Positions 36,542-48,030 of a stretch of 64,000 nt of DNA are shown here, in pieces. The position numbers and the translations under genes were made by a program. Position 1 is the first letter of the stretch. Each line of letters starts with the position of its first letter. This stretch comes from Amphirosellinia nigrospora (taxonomy: Eukaryota > Ascomycota > Sordariomycetes > Xylariales > Xylariaceae). Location: the NCBI GenBank assembly GCA_004123355.1, contig SCHM01000001.1, positions 8,380,193 through 8,444,192 on the forward strand, given 5' to 3'. The notes beneath the pieces are model-generated. The model had not been told where the DNA came from. It saw nothing but the letters and a program-made list of their open reading frames with translations, and did not search any database.

Positions 36542-39500
36542 AGTCTTACACGTCCTTTTGACTTGCCCACCAGTTTGGTAGACCCGGTAGCCGATGCGCC
36601 CCAGAGCTGCAGATACTGCGGAGCTGGCTGCTGAGGTCAGCCGTGCTTCGCAGCCGTCAACGCCATCATTCGCCTTGTCCCAACGTACCATCATGGTGGA
36701 TCGGCTCTGTTGTGAGCAGAGGGGCCAGCTAATTGACGCTACCAGGGAGTTTGCGACTAATATAATGAACGGGCCGATCTGCCTTGAGGCCTCGACGGCC
36801 AAATATATCGAGGTTATCTCGAAGCAGCACATCGTACCAATACGCAACTTGCCCTGATTGGCTATGTTACTACGCATTTCTCAACACGGACGCACTCTTC
36901 TCTATACGCAATACGTCTTCGTCACCGCTGTGACCATACGTACTTTTCCTCCGTCAGCTCTACATACCAACATTGGTTTGAAATAGTATCCGACGTTACA
37001 TGGCTGCATGAGGTGGTATCAGCAATTCCCTTCGTGACGAATCGCATTGTGTTGGGCGATGCACTGCCCCCCGATATCCATGGACGATGGTCTGCGACTC
37101 TCCGTGCTTTAAACGGTTGGTAGAGCCAGCAATGGGGAGGTATTGAGTTTGCTTGGGCTTAGATCCAGCTACCACACCCCTCGTAACATTCGGCGCAGTC
37201 CCATGCGCTCGCCATGCATCGTCAAATCTGTACTACTGCCAACAAAATGTTCTCTGGATGTAATGCGGTATGAATCGGCCCAAACCTAGACGGCTCTCAA
37301 TCTGGGGAACGATCCTCGCCGGGTAATTCAATCCCGCTCCTTATTCGATTCAAGCACACGAATCCCGCCCTCATCTGAGCATGCTGTTGAGCACATGTAA
37401 TATAGAATGCCCCGCATTAAGAAGCGCAGGGGCCAGTTAGGCTTTGGGGTCCTAAGTCATTATAATTAATGACGAACGGAGGCCTTCCATGTTCATAATA
37501 GTAACTGCTTCTTGGATCTATATCCTAATCCCATTATCAGTGCACCCCCGTCTCCAGCTTTCCTGTCCTGGTATAATTGTATTGCTCCCATGTATTCGTG
37601 GCCTTTGTCACCGGGCTGTTGACTCTACCTATACCTGCTAATTCATAATTTGCTGGGCTGCTGCTGTAGAATACTTGCACAAGAGAATTCCCCATCAAGT
37701 TTTCACATTTAAAAAACACAATGTCTTATCAATACGACCTATTCCACTATATACATATAGTTCCAGCTTGGCACCAGTACAGCCTTTTATTAATGCCACT
37801 AAAGGTGAAGTATACTCCTCCCCGCTTCGTTATCTTAAACTTGGTACTCGGTCTATCTTGGCCATAAGCTCCTAAGTCCTCCGGGTGGCGTTCTATAAAC
37901 ACACGGGATCGAAACCATGATTGGATGTTACGTAGGTCGTGAAGGCTGGGTTGGGGGGACTTGGTTATTAGCTAGTGCCGTTTGGAGAGGAAGTTGTATA
38001 CTCTTGCTCTAACAACGTCCTTTGATTCTAGTAACAGCATCTACAAGAAAAATATGGAATTACGTGCAATCTCCTCCCATATCTAGAATTCATAACTTGT
38101 TCTTCAAGCTTCAGCGCCCTCTTTGCAAACATAGCCGCGATAGGACAAAGAGGCTTCAAATACTACGACTATAATAGCGTTACATGCTACATACTACCCG
38201 TGCATACTTCTAGCTATATTACTTGTCTTTACAAATCCGTACTAGCCCGGGTAGCCAAGACGCAGTGGTGAGTTGTCACATCATCCCCTGATGCAGTTGG
38301 TCTGCTCCATCGCATTATAATACGCTACCCCCCTTCCCGCTCACCCCAAATTTCCCTTCTCACTCTATGCAGTTGGTTCAGCGTTGCAACTGTCGTCTTC
38401 TCTCGTCGGCCGGGGTCTACTATTCGAGATGGCTTGGCCGAACACACGGTCAAGCACGCCCAGTTTTCTGCGGATGAAAAAAAGGGGCTACTGGATCACT
38501 ATGAGGTGGGATCTTCACGGGGAGGTTATACAGCGCCGTTGCGACTATGATGGCATGACGCAAGTGAAGAGATAAAGAACTTATACTTGAGGAAGAGGAA
38601 GCGAAAAAGAGAAGGGATTGGGCTCGGAACATGTGGATCAGGGCAGAGGGATGTGCATCAGGGTACCCTTCCACCCCTGGGTTGACTGGCTGGCTTCTTC
38701 GACGCCGACTCTTCGCTTGCATTGGTTGCGAGTAGATCTCGAAGGATGAAAAGGCTCGGCCCGCTCTCCATCCTTCCCATCCCCATGCCTCTCCGCACCG
38801 TTCCCTCTCGTGCGACACGCGGGACGGCAGTTCACCCACGAAGCGAACAGTCCTAGATGGATCTTGGGTCGCCTCCCTCCAACTCCGGAATTTTGGAAAT
38901 GACGAATCTGGATTAGGAAGGGGGTTTTGTACCTGATACCTTTGGGTTTACCAACTGAAAGGGGTGCCGCGGAATCCTACTACGTCACTACAGACAGCCT
39001 TTGATATAGATGTACAACCGTTGTTCCTCTGATGTACCTATATTAGGCCTTCTTAAAGGAACACGAGATGAAATATTACTAGGCCGGCCCGTATCTTTGT
39101 ATGTTTAACGCCATGTCGTGTCTTCGGCTGACCAACTTGGGCATGGTCGGTCATGCGTGGCGTGAAGGAATCGACCTACCCCGGACCCCCTTAAGGGAAA
39201 GGTGGCTCGATCTTTCGCTTCCGGCAGCCTGTTCTCTTCACGGTACTCACATGCGATGCCGAGGAAGGTGGGATTTGGGCCTATTGCGGGACTGATATGC
39301 AGAGGGGGAGGGGAGAGACGTTACGTTCTCCGAGGATTAAACACTAGACATTGTGAGCAAGCGATGAAGATCATAACTAACGGCAAAACAACGAATTATC
39401 TAGGAAACGGACTCTACTTTGCTAACGACTCTGAGGTAATAATTTCTTCATGATAAGTCTCTATCGTCGCCCGCCAAAATACTGCGTATCTAAGCCACGG

Positions 39501-39569
39501 TAGCTAATTATATCTAAAGAAGCCCGGGGATAGCCATGGTCTGCCAACGCAGAAAGACAGAACAGAGAA

Positions 39570-39620
<51 letters not shown>

Positions 39621-41501
39621 AATTTTTTTTTACATGCACATACGAATGGAAAGTAGGCCTATCTTTATGCTTGTTGGTTCTTCTTGCTTGAAAGTGAAAG
39701 TAAGCCGGGCCAATTAGTCGAACTAGGCCGGGATAAACGTGACCTGATCTCACATTGGTTCATTAGTTAGTTTATTTATTGTCAGACACTGGGGTTAAGT
39801 TTGAGGGTCTGAGGGTCGCTGGGGCGGCCACGTTTTTCGTGGCCTGGTCGATCCTTACACAACGAAGGCAGACAGATCATAACGCACTACCACGCGGCCA
39901 CGAGCGACCTGATGGCATCATTGTGACGTTGGGCATTGGGCATCGGTGGCCGGCTACTGAGCAAGGAATATAGGTCCTAGGTCGCTGAAGTAGGCCGGAT
40001 GAGTCAGCCAGATATGGATCTGGCTCCTGTCATGTAAGGTATGTACGATGGTATCACCAACACAGATCACCCATGTGTGCCTGGATGGGTTAGGGAAAGA
40101 CGACACCAAGTGTGGCGGGAAATGTCGGGTCGGGGACGAGTTGTTGGTCGTCGAGCACAATCCGATATGCAGAAAGAGAACGGATGAGGCGCTGCAGGTG
40201 GGCGAAATGGATGCAAAAGGCATGTCACCTTCTATCAGTACCCTAATCGGTCATCTCACATATAGCTGCATAGACTGAGGTCATACCTGATTTAATTGGT
40301 GATGCCTAAATCGGTAAACAGATCGTTGCTTCGATAGATGACCCGTCAACTACCCGCTATGATGTAGGAGGGAGTAGGTACGTCAATATCAATTTCCTGG
40401 CTCAACTATAGCTAGTATAGGTCATCTGTGCCGGTATTCTGGTAGAGAGACAAGCGTATAGTGTTGACGAGGCGGTGAGGGCACGGAAGAGGCTGAACTA
40501 TGATTTGGATAGGTGTAGAGGCGGAGCAAGGAGAGTTCTGTGACTGTTAAGGCTGTGCCTCACCTAGGTGAGGTGTGCAGTGATGAAATGTGTTCATGAT
40601 GTCCTTAGGCCTCTATGCAGATACGCATGCAACTTGAACACAAGATGCATCTTTGTACGACTCCGGAGATGCAAAACGTACAGTAATCTCTAGTATGATA
40701 TTGACGTATATTGATGTCGAATATACAGAGAAATACAAAAAGGTACTTGGAATGACTCCTGCTCGGCCTAGAAAGCCTCATGATGCGTTTCTATTCGTGC
40801 TCGTCTATATGCTTGTTGGTCTGCTATGCCATGTAAGTGACCAAATAGGCCGATATTGACAATATATTTTCTATGCAAGTTGGTAAGGTGGGGCGTTCAG
40901 GGGACGATCTTCATCCGTTAAAGAATGAGCGTTTCTCCGTGATAACAATAGCAGAGCTTATAGGCCGCGATCCAGGGGGAAACTTAAGCCTTGTGTTCCC
41001 GGCCTTTGGCTATCCGTTGGCACATGGTTCTGCTCTTGCCTTGTTGTGCTGGGGGCAGAAAGGCTTTTGACGGGCAATGAGAATCTGAAGAACCTATCGC
41101 GAAAATCGGCCGTTGGGCGATAATACCTGCGGCTGGAACTTTCCCTTTCTGTTGGGCCCCCAAGGTAAGTGTGTATCCTGTGCTACACGAACTCATGCAA
41201 AGGTATTCTGGCCGGATATCGATCCGTGTGCCGCAGTGGCTGGTTGGGGTGGGTGAGACAAATCCGGGTAAATTTGCCATCATTTCCTGGCCCCCAAATA
41301 AGATAGAATCTAGGAACAGAGCCGCTCGAAAAGATGATTTGGGATTCCGTGCAAGGATGTCGGTGAGACCTGAAAAATAAATAGCGCGGGTTTATGTGTA
41401 GGATCAGGCAGACCGATGGGCAAACAGATAAAAGAGGGGAACTCAAGAGTCCTAGGTGGCCTCAAGGTAGGCCAGGTCGGAACCCATTGTAGCACAGTTA
41501 C
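36542..41501. other. 5-kb gene-poor stretch
   Basis: I see no supported gene. The ORF 36594-36857 (plus, 87 codons) directly follows laeA and is probably 3' UTR. The 129-codon minus ORF at 38450-38839 lacks family features. The region carries a 45-nt A tract at 39573-39617. Confidence 0.5.
39573..39617. repeat. 45-nt poly(A) tract
   Basis: An uninterrupted run of 45 A is followed by GGGAATTTTTTTTT. It could be the tail of a retroposed sequence or a simple homopolymer; I see no flanking target-site duplication. Its length is unreliable given the homopolymer errors elsewhere in the window. Confidence 0.8.
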
Positions 41502-41696
41502 ATGTATAAAACGGATAACCAGTCAAGAATTATTTTATTCACCGACAGAACCACCCTATGCAATTCGATGATGTGTGTAAGTGTACAGGATCACAAAGGA
41601 AAAGGGGCAAAGAAACCGGTCTATGAGCGCTTGGAAGGTGATAAATTGTACAAGGCGGAAGATGGCCGTGTCCTGAATCCCGGAACCCCCTTGTAG
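41502..41696 (+). CDS. Possible small protein or last exon, unknown
   Basis: The last 36 codons (DHKGKGAKKPVYERLEGDKL, then YKAEDGRVLNPGTPL and a stop) have a natural protein-like composition, unlike the noise ORFs around. The first part is less convincing, and a GTAAGT immediately precedes the good stretch, so this may be the terminal exon of a small gene whose other exons I cannot place. I do not recognise a family. Confidence 0.3.
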   Translation: MYKTDNQSRIILFTDRTTLCNSMMCVSVQDHKGKGAKKPVYERLEGDKLYKAEDGRVLNPGTPL

Positions 41697-41956
41697 TAGA
41701 TTTCCTCTCATTCCACAACCGATAAAAGGTAAGCTCTAACCGCACGCCTGCGCAGTAGAGCTAAGTCGGAATCATCATCGGTCTCAATCTCGGTCTCGTC
41801 ATGCGTTGCATCTAGAAGCCCTCGCGGTGCTGTAATGGCGATAACCCATTCCCCGACGGAGGGACGCAATTCCTTCGCTATCTATGTAGTTCCCCTGACG
41901 TAGAATGCCAAGCGGCATCCGGGCTTCATTTTTTTTTCAGACGTAATTGAATTCTT

Positions 41957-42916
41957 TTAGTGGTGGGCGGTCGCCGTCTCGCCGTGGTAGCCGACGATCT
42001 TGAAGCGGCCAATCATCTCACCGACAGTGAAGAAACCCAGACACTCGGCAGCAATGACACCGACAGTAACAAGTTGTGTACGGTTCACATTCTGAACACG
42101 CGACATGATAGAGCCGGGTTGCTGTGCAGTTTTGGCGGCGCTCTGAGAGGCGCTCTGGAGAAGGGAGTTGCGGTTCTTCCACAGATTCTGGAAGTAGGTC
42201 TGGAAGGTTTCCACCGACCTGAGAAGTCTGTTAGTATACCCTGGCCAAAGTCCGACGGCGTGTATCCAGTGAGACCTACGGTGGAGACATCTTCTGGCTG
42301 CGGAAGACGATCTTGGCGACCTCAGCGCTGACCTTGGAATAGTAGATGGCGCTAGGAACTTGCTCTGGTTTCCATGTCAGCCGTTCGCTCTTTAACCAAC
42401 AACCGATGCCACCCGCGAGCGATGCAATGAAGTCAACACCATGTCTTGGGGAGCTCTGATCGACATACTCTCAACGAAAGCAACTAGTCTCGCAGTCCGG
42501 CCACCAACTTTACTCAGCGAGTTCGCAACCCCCTTGGCAGCACCTGCAATGGCTGGGCCTGCAGAAGACGTGACTTTGGATAGACCCTCCTGGGCCTTGG
42601 AGGCATATTGGGAAGCGGAGGCAGAGACTTTAGAAGCGCTTTCCTTCACAGTCTCGGTAGCCTTGGAGGCATATTCTGACGTGGCGGAAGATGCTTTAGA
42701 CGAGGCCTTGGAAGCACCCTCCTTCGCGGTCTCGGCGGCCTTCGAGGCAGTTTCAGAGGCGGAGGCGGAAGCCTTAGAAGCGGCAGAAGAAGCCTTAGAA
42801 GCGCCCTCCTTGGCAGCCTCGGCAGCCTTCGACGTAGTGGACTCGAATCGGCGGGCGGCCATGCGACTCCACGCTCCGGATTGCCGAAGCAGGGGACGCG
42901 CAAGAGCAGACGACAT
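41957..42916 (-). CDS. atp20: Mitochondrial ATP synthase subunit g (Atp20) with repeat-rich N-terminal extension
   Basis: Subunit g is a membrane subunit of F1Fo-ATP synthase needed for dimer formation and cristae shape. Seen: start at 42916 with a basic presequence-like lead (MSSALARPLLRQSGAWSRMA). A long Ala/Ser/Lys stretch of 11-residue-like repeats follows (AAKEGASKASSAASKAS, AAETAKEGASKASSKASS, ATETVKESASKVSASASQ). The conserved subunit g core comes next: VPSAIYYSKVSAEVAKIVFR, the FQTYFQNLWKNRNSL segment, and the C-terminal membrane helix VTVGVIAAECLGFFTVGEMI with a GxxxG-like face. Introns 42365-42468 and 42219-42279 fit the frame exactly, giving 264 residues against about 115 in yeast. 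This is one of the few genes here without a frame break. Confidence 0.92.
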
Positions 42917-43678
42917 GGTGGCTGGAGATATAGTCGGTCGTGCAGACTATTGAACCGATGGCGAGCACAGGGAGAGAGGGGAGGAGGGGGAGCGGAAAGG
43001 TGGGTTGGTGGTGGTGGCAGTCGTCGTGGCGGCGGCGTTGTCGTCGACTAACTCGTCTCGCAAATAAAAAACACTCAACTCAAATGATTCGAGGACCCGG
43101 TCTAGCTTGACGTGGTCGGTTAAGCCGCCCCAAAAATTCCCACACAGCTTTTTAGCGGAAAAACCCGATCCGGCCCTCAACCCTGTGCAATTGGCCAATG
43201 AGGTGCGTTATTTGGTCCGCCTGCAGGTGGTACCTAGGTACAGGCCGAGCCTGGCACAACACCTACCTTTTCTATAACCAGGGACCTAATGGGTGATACG
43301 TCTGCCCTTCTATCCCTTTACTTCTTTCATTACCATGATCTTATATTATTCCAATAGATATCATTTCTCGGTCCGGTTACTCTCTTCTCATTTCCCTGCG
43401 CCCGATGCGGTCAACTATACATGATTGACCTTCATTCCCTTAGCTCCATACTTTACTCTATATACATGATGGAATAATGGAAGAATCTATGAAACCAACC
43501 CATCAAATGTAGCTGACCCAAATTATGCACCCATCCTGTCATGCTGCTCTATTTCGATGCTCAGAGAAATGAACCTAGCACTCAATTACTCAAATTTGCC
43601 GTCACTTTCCCTTCAACAACTTCAGCTGAAGTACGTGAGCAGCTTCAACCCCCAACATAACTCATAGCCAGAGACATC
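42917..43678. other. Intergenic between atp20 (5' side) and lad1 (3' side)
   Basis: Promoter of atp20 on the minus strand, then the 3' flank of the dehydrogenase gene. TACCTAGGTAC occurs at 43231-43241. No gene is seen. Confidence 0.5.
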
Positions 43679-44836
43679 TTAGTCTTCGCTCTGGATCTGG
43701 ACTTTGATGGCCCCGGTCTTGGGATCAGCCGCCGTCTTGAAGGCCTCGATGGCATCTTCGAGCTTGTATCGGTGAGTTACGAGTTTGGAGAGATCGATGA
43801 CGCCGTTCTCGAGTAGCCGGATAGCCCGGGGCCATGTGTTGCAGTATCGGTATTGGAAAACCAGGTCGATCTCGCGAGTGCTACACCGCATAAACGGAAA
43901 GTTCATCTCATTCTTGCCAACGCCGATAACAAACACCTTGCCGCCGAACTTGGTAGCCCAGATAGCCGAGGCTATACTGCTCTCTACACCGGTGCACTCC
44001 ATCGTCACAGCCGGTTCAATGCCACCGAAGGACGCGACAATCGCCTTAGCCGAGTCCTCTGCGCTCAATCGCTCGACCTTGTGGGTTATGACCGAAGGGC
44101 AGACCTCCTTGGCGAACTTGAGCCGGCCCTCGTCAATGTCCGTGATCACGAGGGGCAGGCTCCGGCGGCTTTACAGCAGAGTAGCGTAATCAGTCCAATG
44201 GGACCAGCACCGCAAACCAGCACTGGATCGCCAAGCTTAATTCCCGATCTCTGCATGCCCGCTAATGCGACGCTCAGTGGTTCTAGCATGGCTCCGTCCT
44301 CGTACGACATGTTGCCGATCTTGTGACACCAGATAGCTGGGTGGTTTACATATCTCCGCAGTAGGCCTGGCACTGGTGGTGTGGACAGAAATTCGACCTT
44401 TTCGCAGCCATTGTAACGGCCCGTCAAGCATGGCTCGCATTCATTGCAGATGACATTCGGCTCGACAGCCACCCGGTCACCAACTTTGAGATTGGTTACT
44501 GAAGGGTGCACAGCAATAATTTGTCCAGCTGACTCGTGGCCCAGGATGTGATCTCCCTCCACGATCATAGGGCCAATACAACCAGCATGCCAGAAGTGAA
44601 CATCGGACCTAGTACGTATCAGCTCATAGCCGGAGGACGACGTAAGTGCGGCGAATATACCCGCAGATGCCTGTGCTCTTAATAGCAATAGTGACCTCGC
44701 CGGGCTTCAGATCACCGCCTTTTTGCACACTCTCCACTGTCGGTTCAGCTTCGCTAATCCATAAGTCGTGCTTGGGATTGGTGAAGATCCCTATGTTTGC
44801 CTTGGTGGGCTGGACGATAGTGGCGGTTTGACTCAT
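43679..44836 (-). CDS. lad1: L-arabinitol 4-dehydrogenase
   Basis: This enzyme oxidises L-arabinitol to L-xylulose with NAD+ in the fungal L-arabinose pathway (cytosol). Seen: [34 protein letters not shown], the catalytic-zinc region [30 protein letters not shown], the structural zinc cysteines in [20 protein letters not shown] (C-x2-C-x2-C-x7-C), [20 protein letters not shown], the Rossmann motif CGAGPIGL and [10 protein letters not shown], whose acidic residues fit NAD preference. It ends in [15 protein letters not shown]. Intron 44609-44660 lies inside GICG-S. The frame breaks at about 44158, where TGCCCC lacks one C before LVITD; corrected length is 368 residues, normal for the family. 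Close homology favours LAD over xylitol dehydrogenase. It is probably primary metabolism, not part of the cluster to its right. Confidence 0.92.
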
Positions 44837-47800
44837 TTTCACGACGAAGGCGATGATCTAAACGAGACTGGAAGGGAGTTGAAGAGTTCGAGGGACAAGT
44901 CGCAACGAAGAGCGAGCTCTCTGAATATGAGGGATCGTCTAAAAGAGGGGCATTGCCCAGTATATCTGCACGGTTTGGTCACGATGACCCCTAAGGTGGT
45001 GCACGGCGGCTACACACGCGAATGGGCCACATTTTTCTTCCGTTACGCACCCACTCGAATCCCCAGATTCCCAATGAGGCATGTCTGATAGCTCTCTCTT
45101 TCTGTTTCAAACGGAAACATGTTTACTATCGCTCGCACCAATGACCAGACCCTGTAAAGTAGTGCTCGCGATTGGAGCGAATGCGGGGTGTCGCGTCGGA
45201 GTTGGGGTTGGCGCCTTCGGCTGCTTTAGCCCCGATACGCTACGCCGTTGAAGCTAATATTTACCGCACCAATTGTCACCCATCCGCCATTCGAGGGTAG
45301 ATAACTTTTATCCCCACGCACCCGGTTGTGCGTTGAAAAAGCCTTACTAGTTGACTTTAGTCTTATAGTCAAAATTGGGCTATAACACGTTAACTGCTTT
45401 AGTTTATCCGAGAGATGTGGTTCTCGGCTACCCACCTGATCACCTGCTCAGACAAAATTATTGGATTTGTTGAGGAATGGGTATTGGCTGATGAGACTAT
45501 TGTCTAACCTACAACAATCAATAGATACCAGTTAGTCCCGCTTTTCCCTCGAGATAGCCCTATCTCACCTCCGAGTACGGAGTTGAAGGACTTGGAAAAC
45601 GTTGAAGTGAAATAGCTGGATCCATATCACTACATTAGATCATAAAACAGTAAATACGTCTCAAAAAGTGAAGACACCACGATTAGAATTGAATCATGTC
45701 TTCGCTAATGCTAATAACTGGGCCTTTTTATTTAATTCTGAGAGTTTAGACTATTAGTTTCTATCTTAACATAAGATAAGTAGTGTGAAGACAGTCTTAA
45801 ACACTCGATTAATGATATATGACTTGTTTCTTTTGCTTATCTCCGAATCATTTCGCCTTATACCATACGGAATATCGTTTAGTTAATGATCTTAACCTAT
45901 TCCGTCCAGGTTCGCTTGCCTCTAGCGCGCAGAAATCCTTATATAAATTTCGGGAGACTAATCATACTTAGTTCGAGGAGATTATTCTATTCAACGCTTG
46001 GTTAGATGGTTTCCGCACCTGCTATTAGCTTGGGAGCTCGTAAACATCGTTACGTTGTCACCTTGCAGACATCGCATCCCCATATGCCTTATATGATCGG
46101 ACCGAGCCATATCGCCCAAGATAAACCCAGATTAACTATCCCTGTCTAGCTCTCTTACTCTGCCGTTTCGAAAAGTAAAATAAAAAAAGCCCCCTTTTTA
46201 TGTAATATCAAGAACCCTGTATAAGTAGGCCCTGGGCGGTCGTTGTTGCGCGAAAGTTGCTAGAACTGTCATCGTGGACTGTTGTACAGAACTCTTTTTA
46301 CTATGTGTCATATGACACGCCTGTTATAAAATAAATTAGTTGCCATACATATTCCAATACCCAACTATACTTTCATCTATAGATAGTTAGCAGTATGTCG
46401 GTCGCGTCCAATTGGTCAGATAAAATATTCGTCACAAATACCGAGAGAGACCAAGGGCGTCACTATCTTATTAATGTAAAAGAAGCAATGATTGCAACGC
46501 TCTAGCTCATAACCGCGGATCACCTTATGTGTTTGATATATAAAGAAGTTACTAGTAAACGATTGCTAGATAAGAGCGAGAGTATGAGAAACAATTATAA
46601 TGTGTCACAAGTCCAGTACACGTATAGTGAACTGCAGGCAGTCAAGTGCTCGACTTGACAACGTTCTACCTTTTGTAGTGCTGTGGTATAGTGTGCAGTT
46701 CTGTATCATGACATAATGTGATTTAATGTGAGCTTGTTTATGACGACGATCAGGGTTAGGCTTTCTGAGTTCGATAGCAATACTTATACGTGGTATTTGG
46801 AAACGATAGATGATTGAGTTTCCGAGCGATAGGGAGAGAAAGCTCTTAGATGATTCTAGATAAGAGCAGGTGAGTTAAAGGCACAATGGTGAAAATATAA
46901 AAGGAGCCATTTCGTACATTTTGAGCACAAGCTCTTATTAAGTTAATACTCAAACTTTACCACTGTGTCCTGTTCCCTAACTCTTAAGTAATCGGCTAAG
47001 TAAATGTACGAGAAGTTTCTGGGGTATGGCTTAGTCTTTATGCCACCCAAATCCAACACTGGCATAAATATCTCGACTTTTATTCCTTTTAATTAGCTTA
47101 CGGTTATTAAAAAAAAAAAAGAAAAACCGATGATGTATCGCTAGCTAGTACAAGACATCTCTTATCTAGATTGGACCAGCAGCATGGTCTTGCCAGTATT
47201 GTGTTTAAGGCACGTGGCTCTGCCACTGTCAGTAGCTCCTAAATATCAGCGAAGATGGTGTTTTATAATCTATACGTGGTACCAGCAGTTTATATTCAGC
47301 GAGTGTAAATTACCTAGGTATGCAGATAAGGAGACAACGTAACAGAGGAGTCATCCTCACTTATCCCCTCTCAGAGGGCCCTCGTCGAACAGTAGGCCAA
47401 TGGACAGTCAATCTAGACAGAGTTGGCCAGCGGGATAGTAGAGTTTTATATGTGTGGCATCCCTTTGGAATACATCTATGCTCCATCAAGGGAATAGATC
47501 TCAACAGTTCTGTTCCGTCACAGAGATCTCGCACGGAGCTCGCTAAATACTACCCTACGAGGCTGAAGCAGTCGCACGAAGTTATCCTGAGTCTCAGTCA
47601 CTCATCTACGGCTAAGATAGATCACCAAGACACACAGACTCCGGCTACACGAGTCTACGGAGGTCCGCGAAGCTACAGGAAGACACGAGGAGGAATTAGA
47701 GCATAAAGGCACGGATTCCTCCTGCCTCAAGAAATAGAGAAGATAGAGCTCTATGACACCTTTGGCACCTTAGTTGATTATTACTAAATTGAACTAATTA

Positions 47801-48030
47801 TTATTTGCAGCCATGAGCTTTGAGAAACCTTAGCTAGGCCTCTCAAGAATTAATACGTGCCATAAGAGTGTTCCCGAGATTGGAAATGCCCCCCTTCCTA
47901 CAATAGAACCTATATATTTATTATAACCCTTAGGGCTCTCTGTACCAGTACTTCAACAGCTCCGCCACGCAGGGCCAAACTCCAACATCTGACCCCTTAT
48001 TTCCAACACCTTCTTTCTCATACGCGAAGT
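44837..48030. other. AT-rich gene-free island
   Basis: Bases 45,450 to 47,300 are visibly AT-rich with short tandem and inverted fragments, including the palindrome GTGTCATATGACAC (46306-46319) and TACCTAGGTA (47311-47320). A TATA-like AATATAAAAGGAG lies at 46894-46906. The plus ORF 47320-47706 (128 codons, Arg/Ser-rich) resembles no intact protein I know; a decayed transposon is possible. The island separates the housekeeping genes from the accessory cluster. Confidence 0.5.

Noticed and set aside
42441-42953. 170-codon plus-strand ORF rich in Glu/Ala
   Set aside because: It is antisense to the Ala/Ser/Lys repeat exon of atp20.
47320-47706. 128-codon plus ORF as a gene
   Set aside because: It lies in the AT-rich island, has noise-like composition and no motif. 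Mentioned only as a possible transposon remnant.
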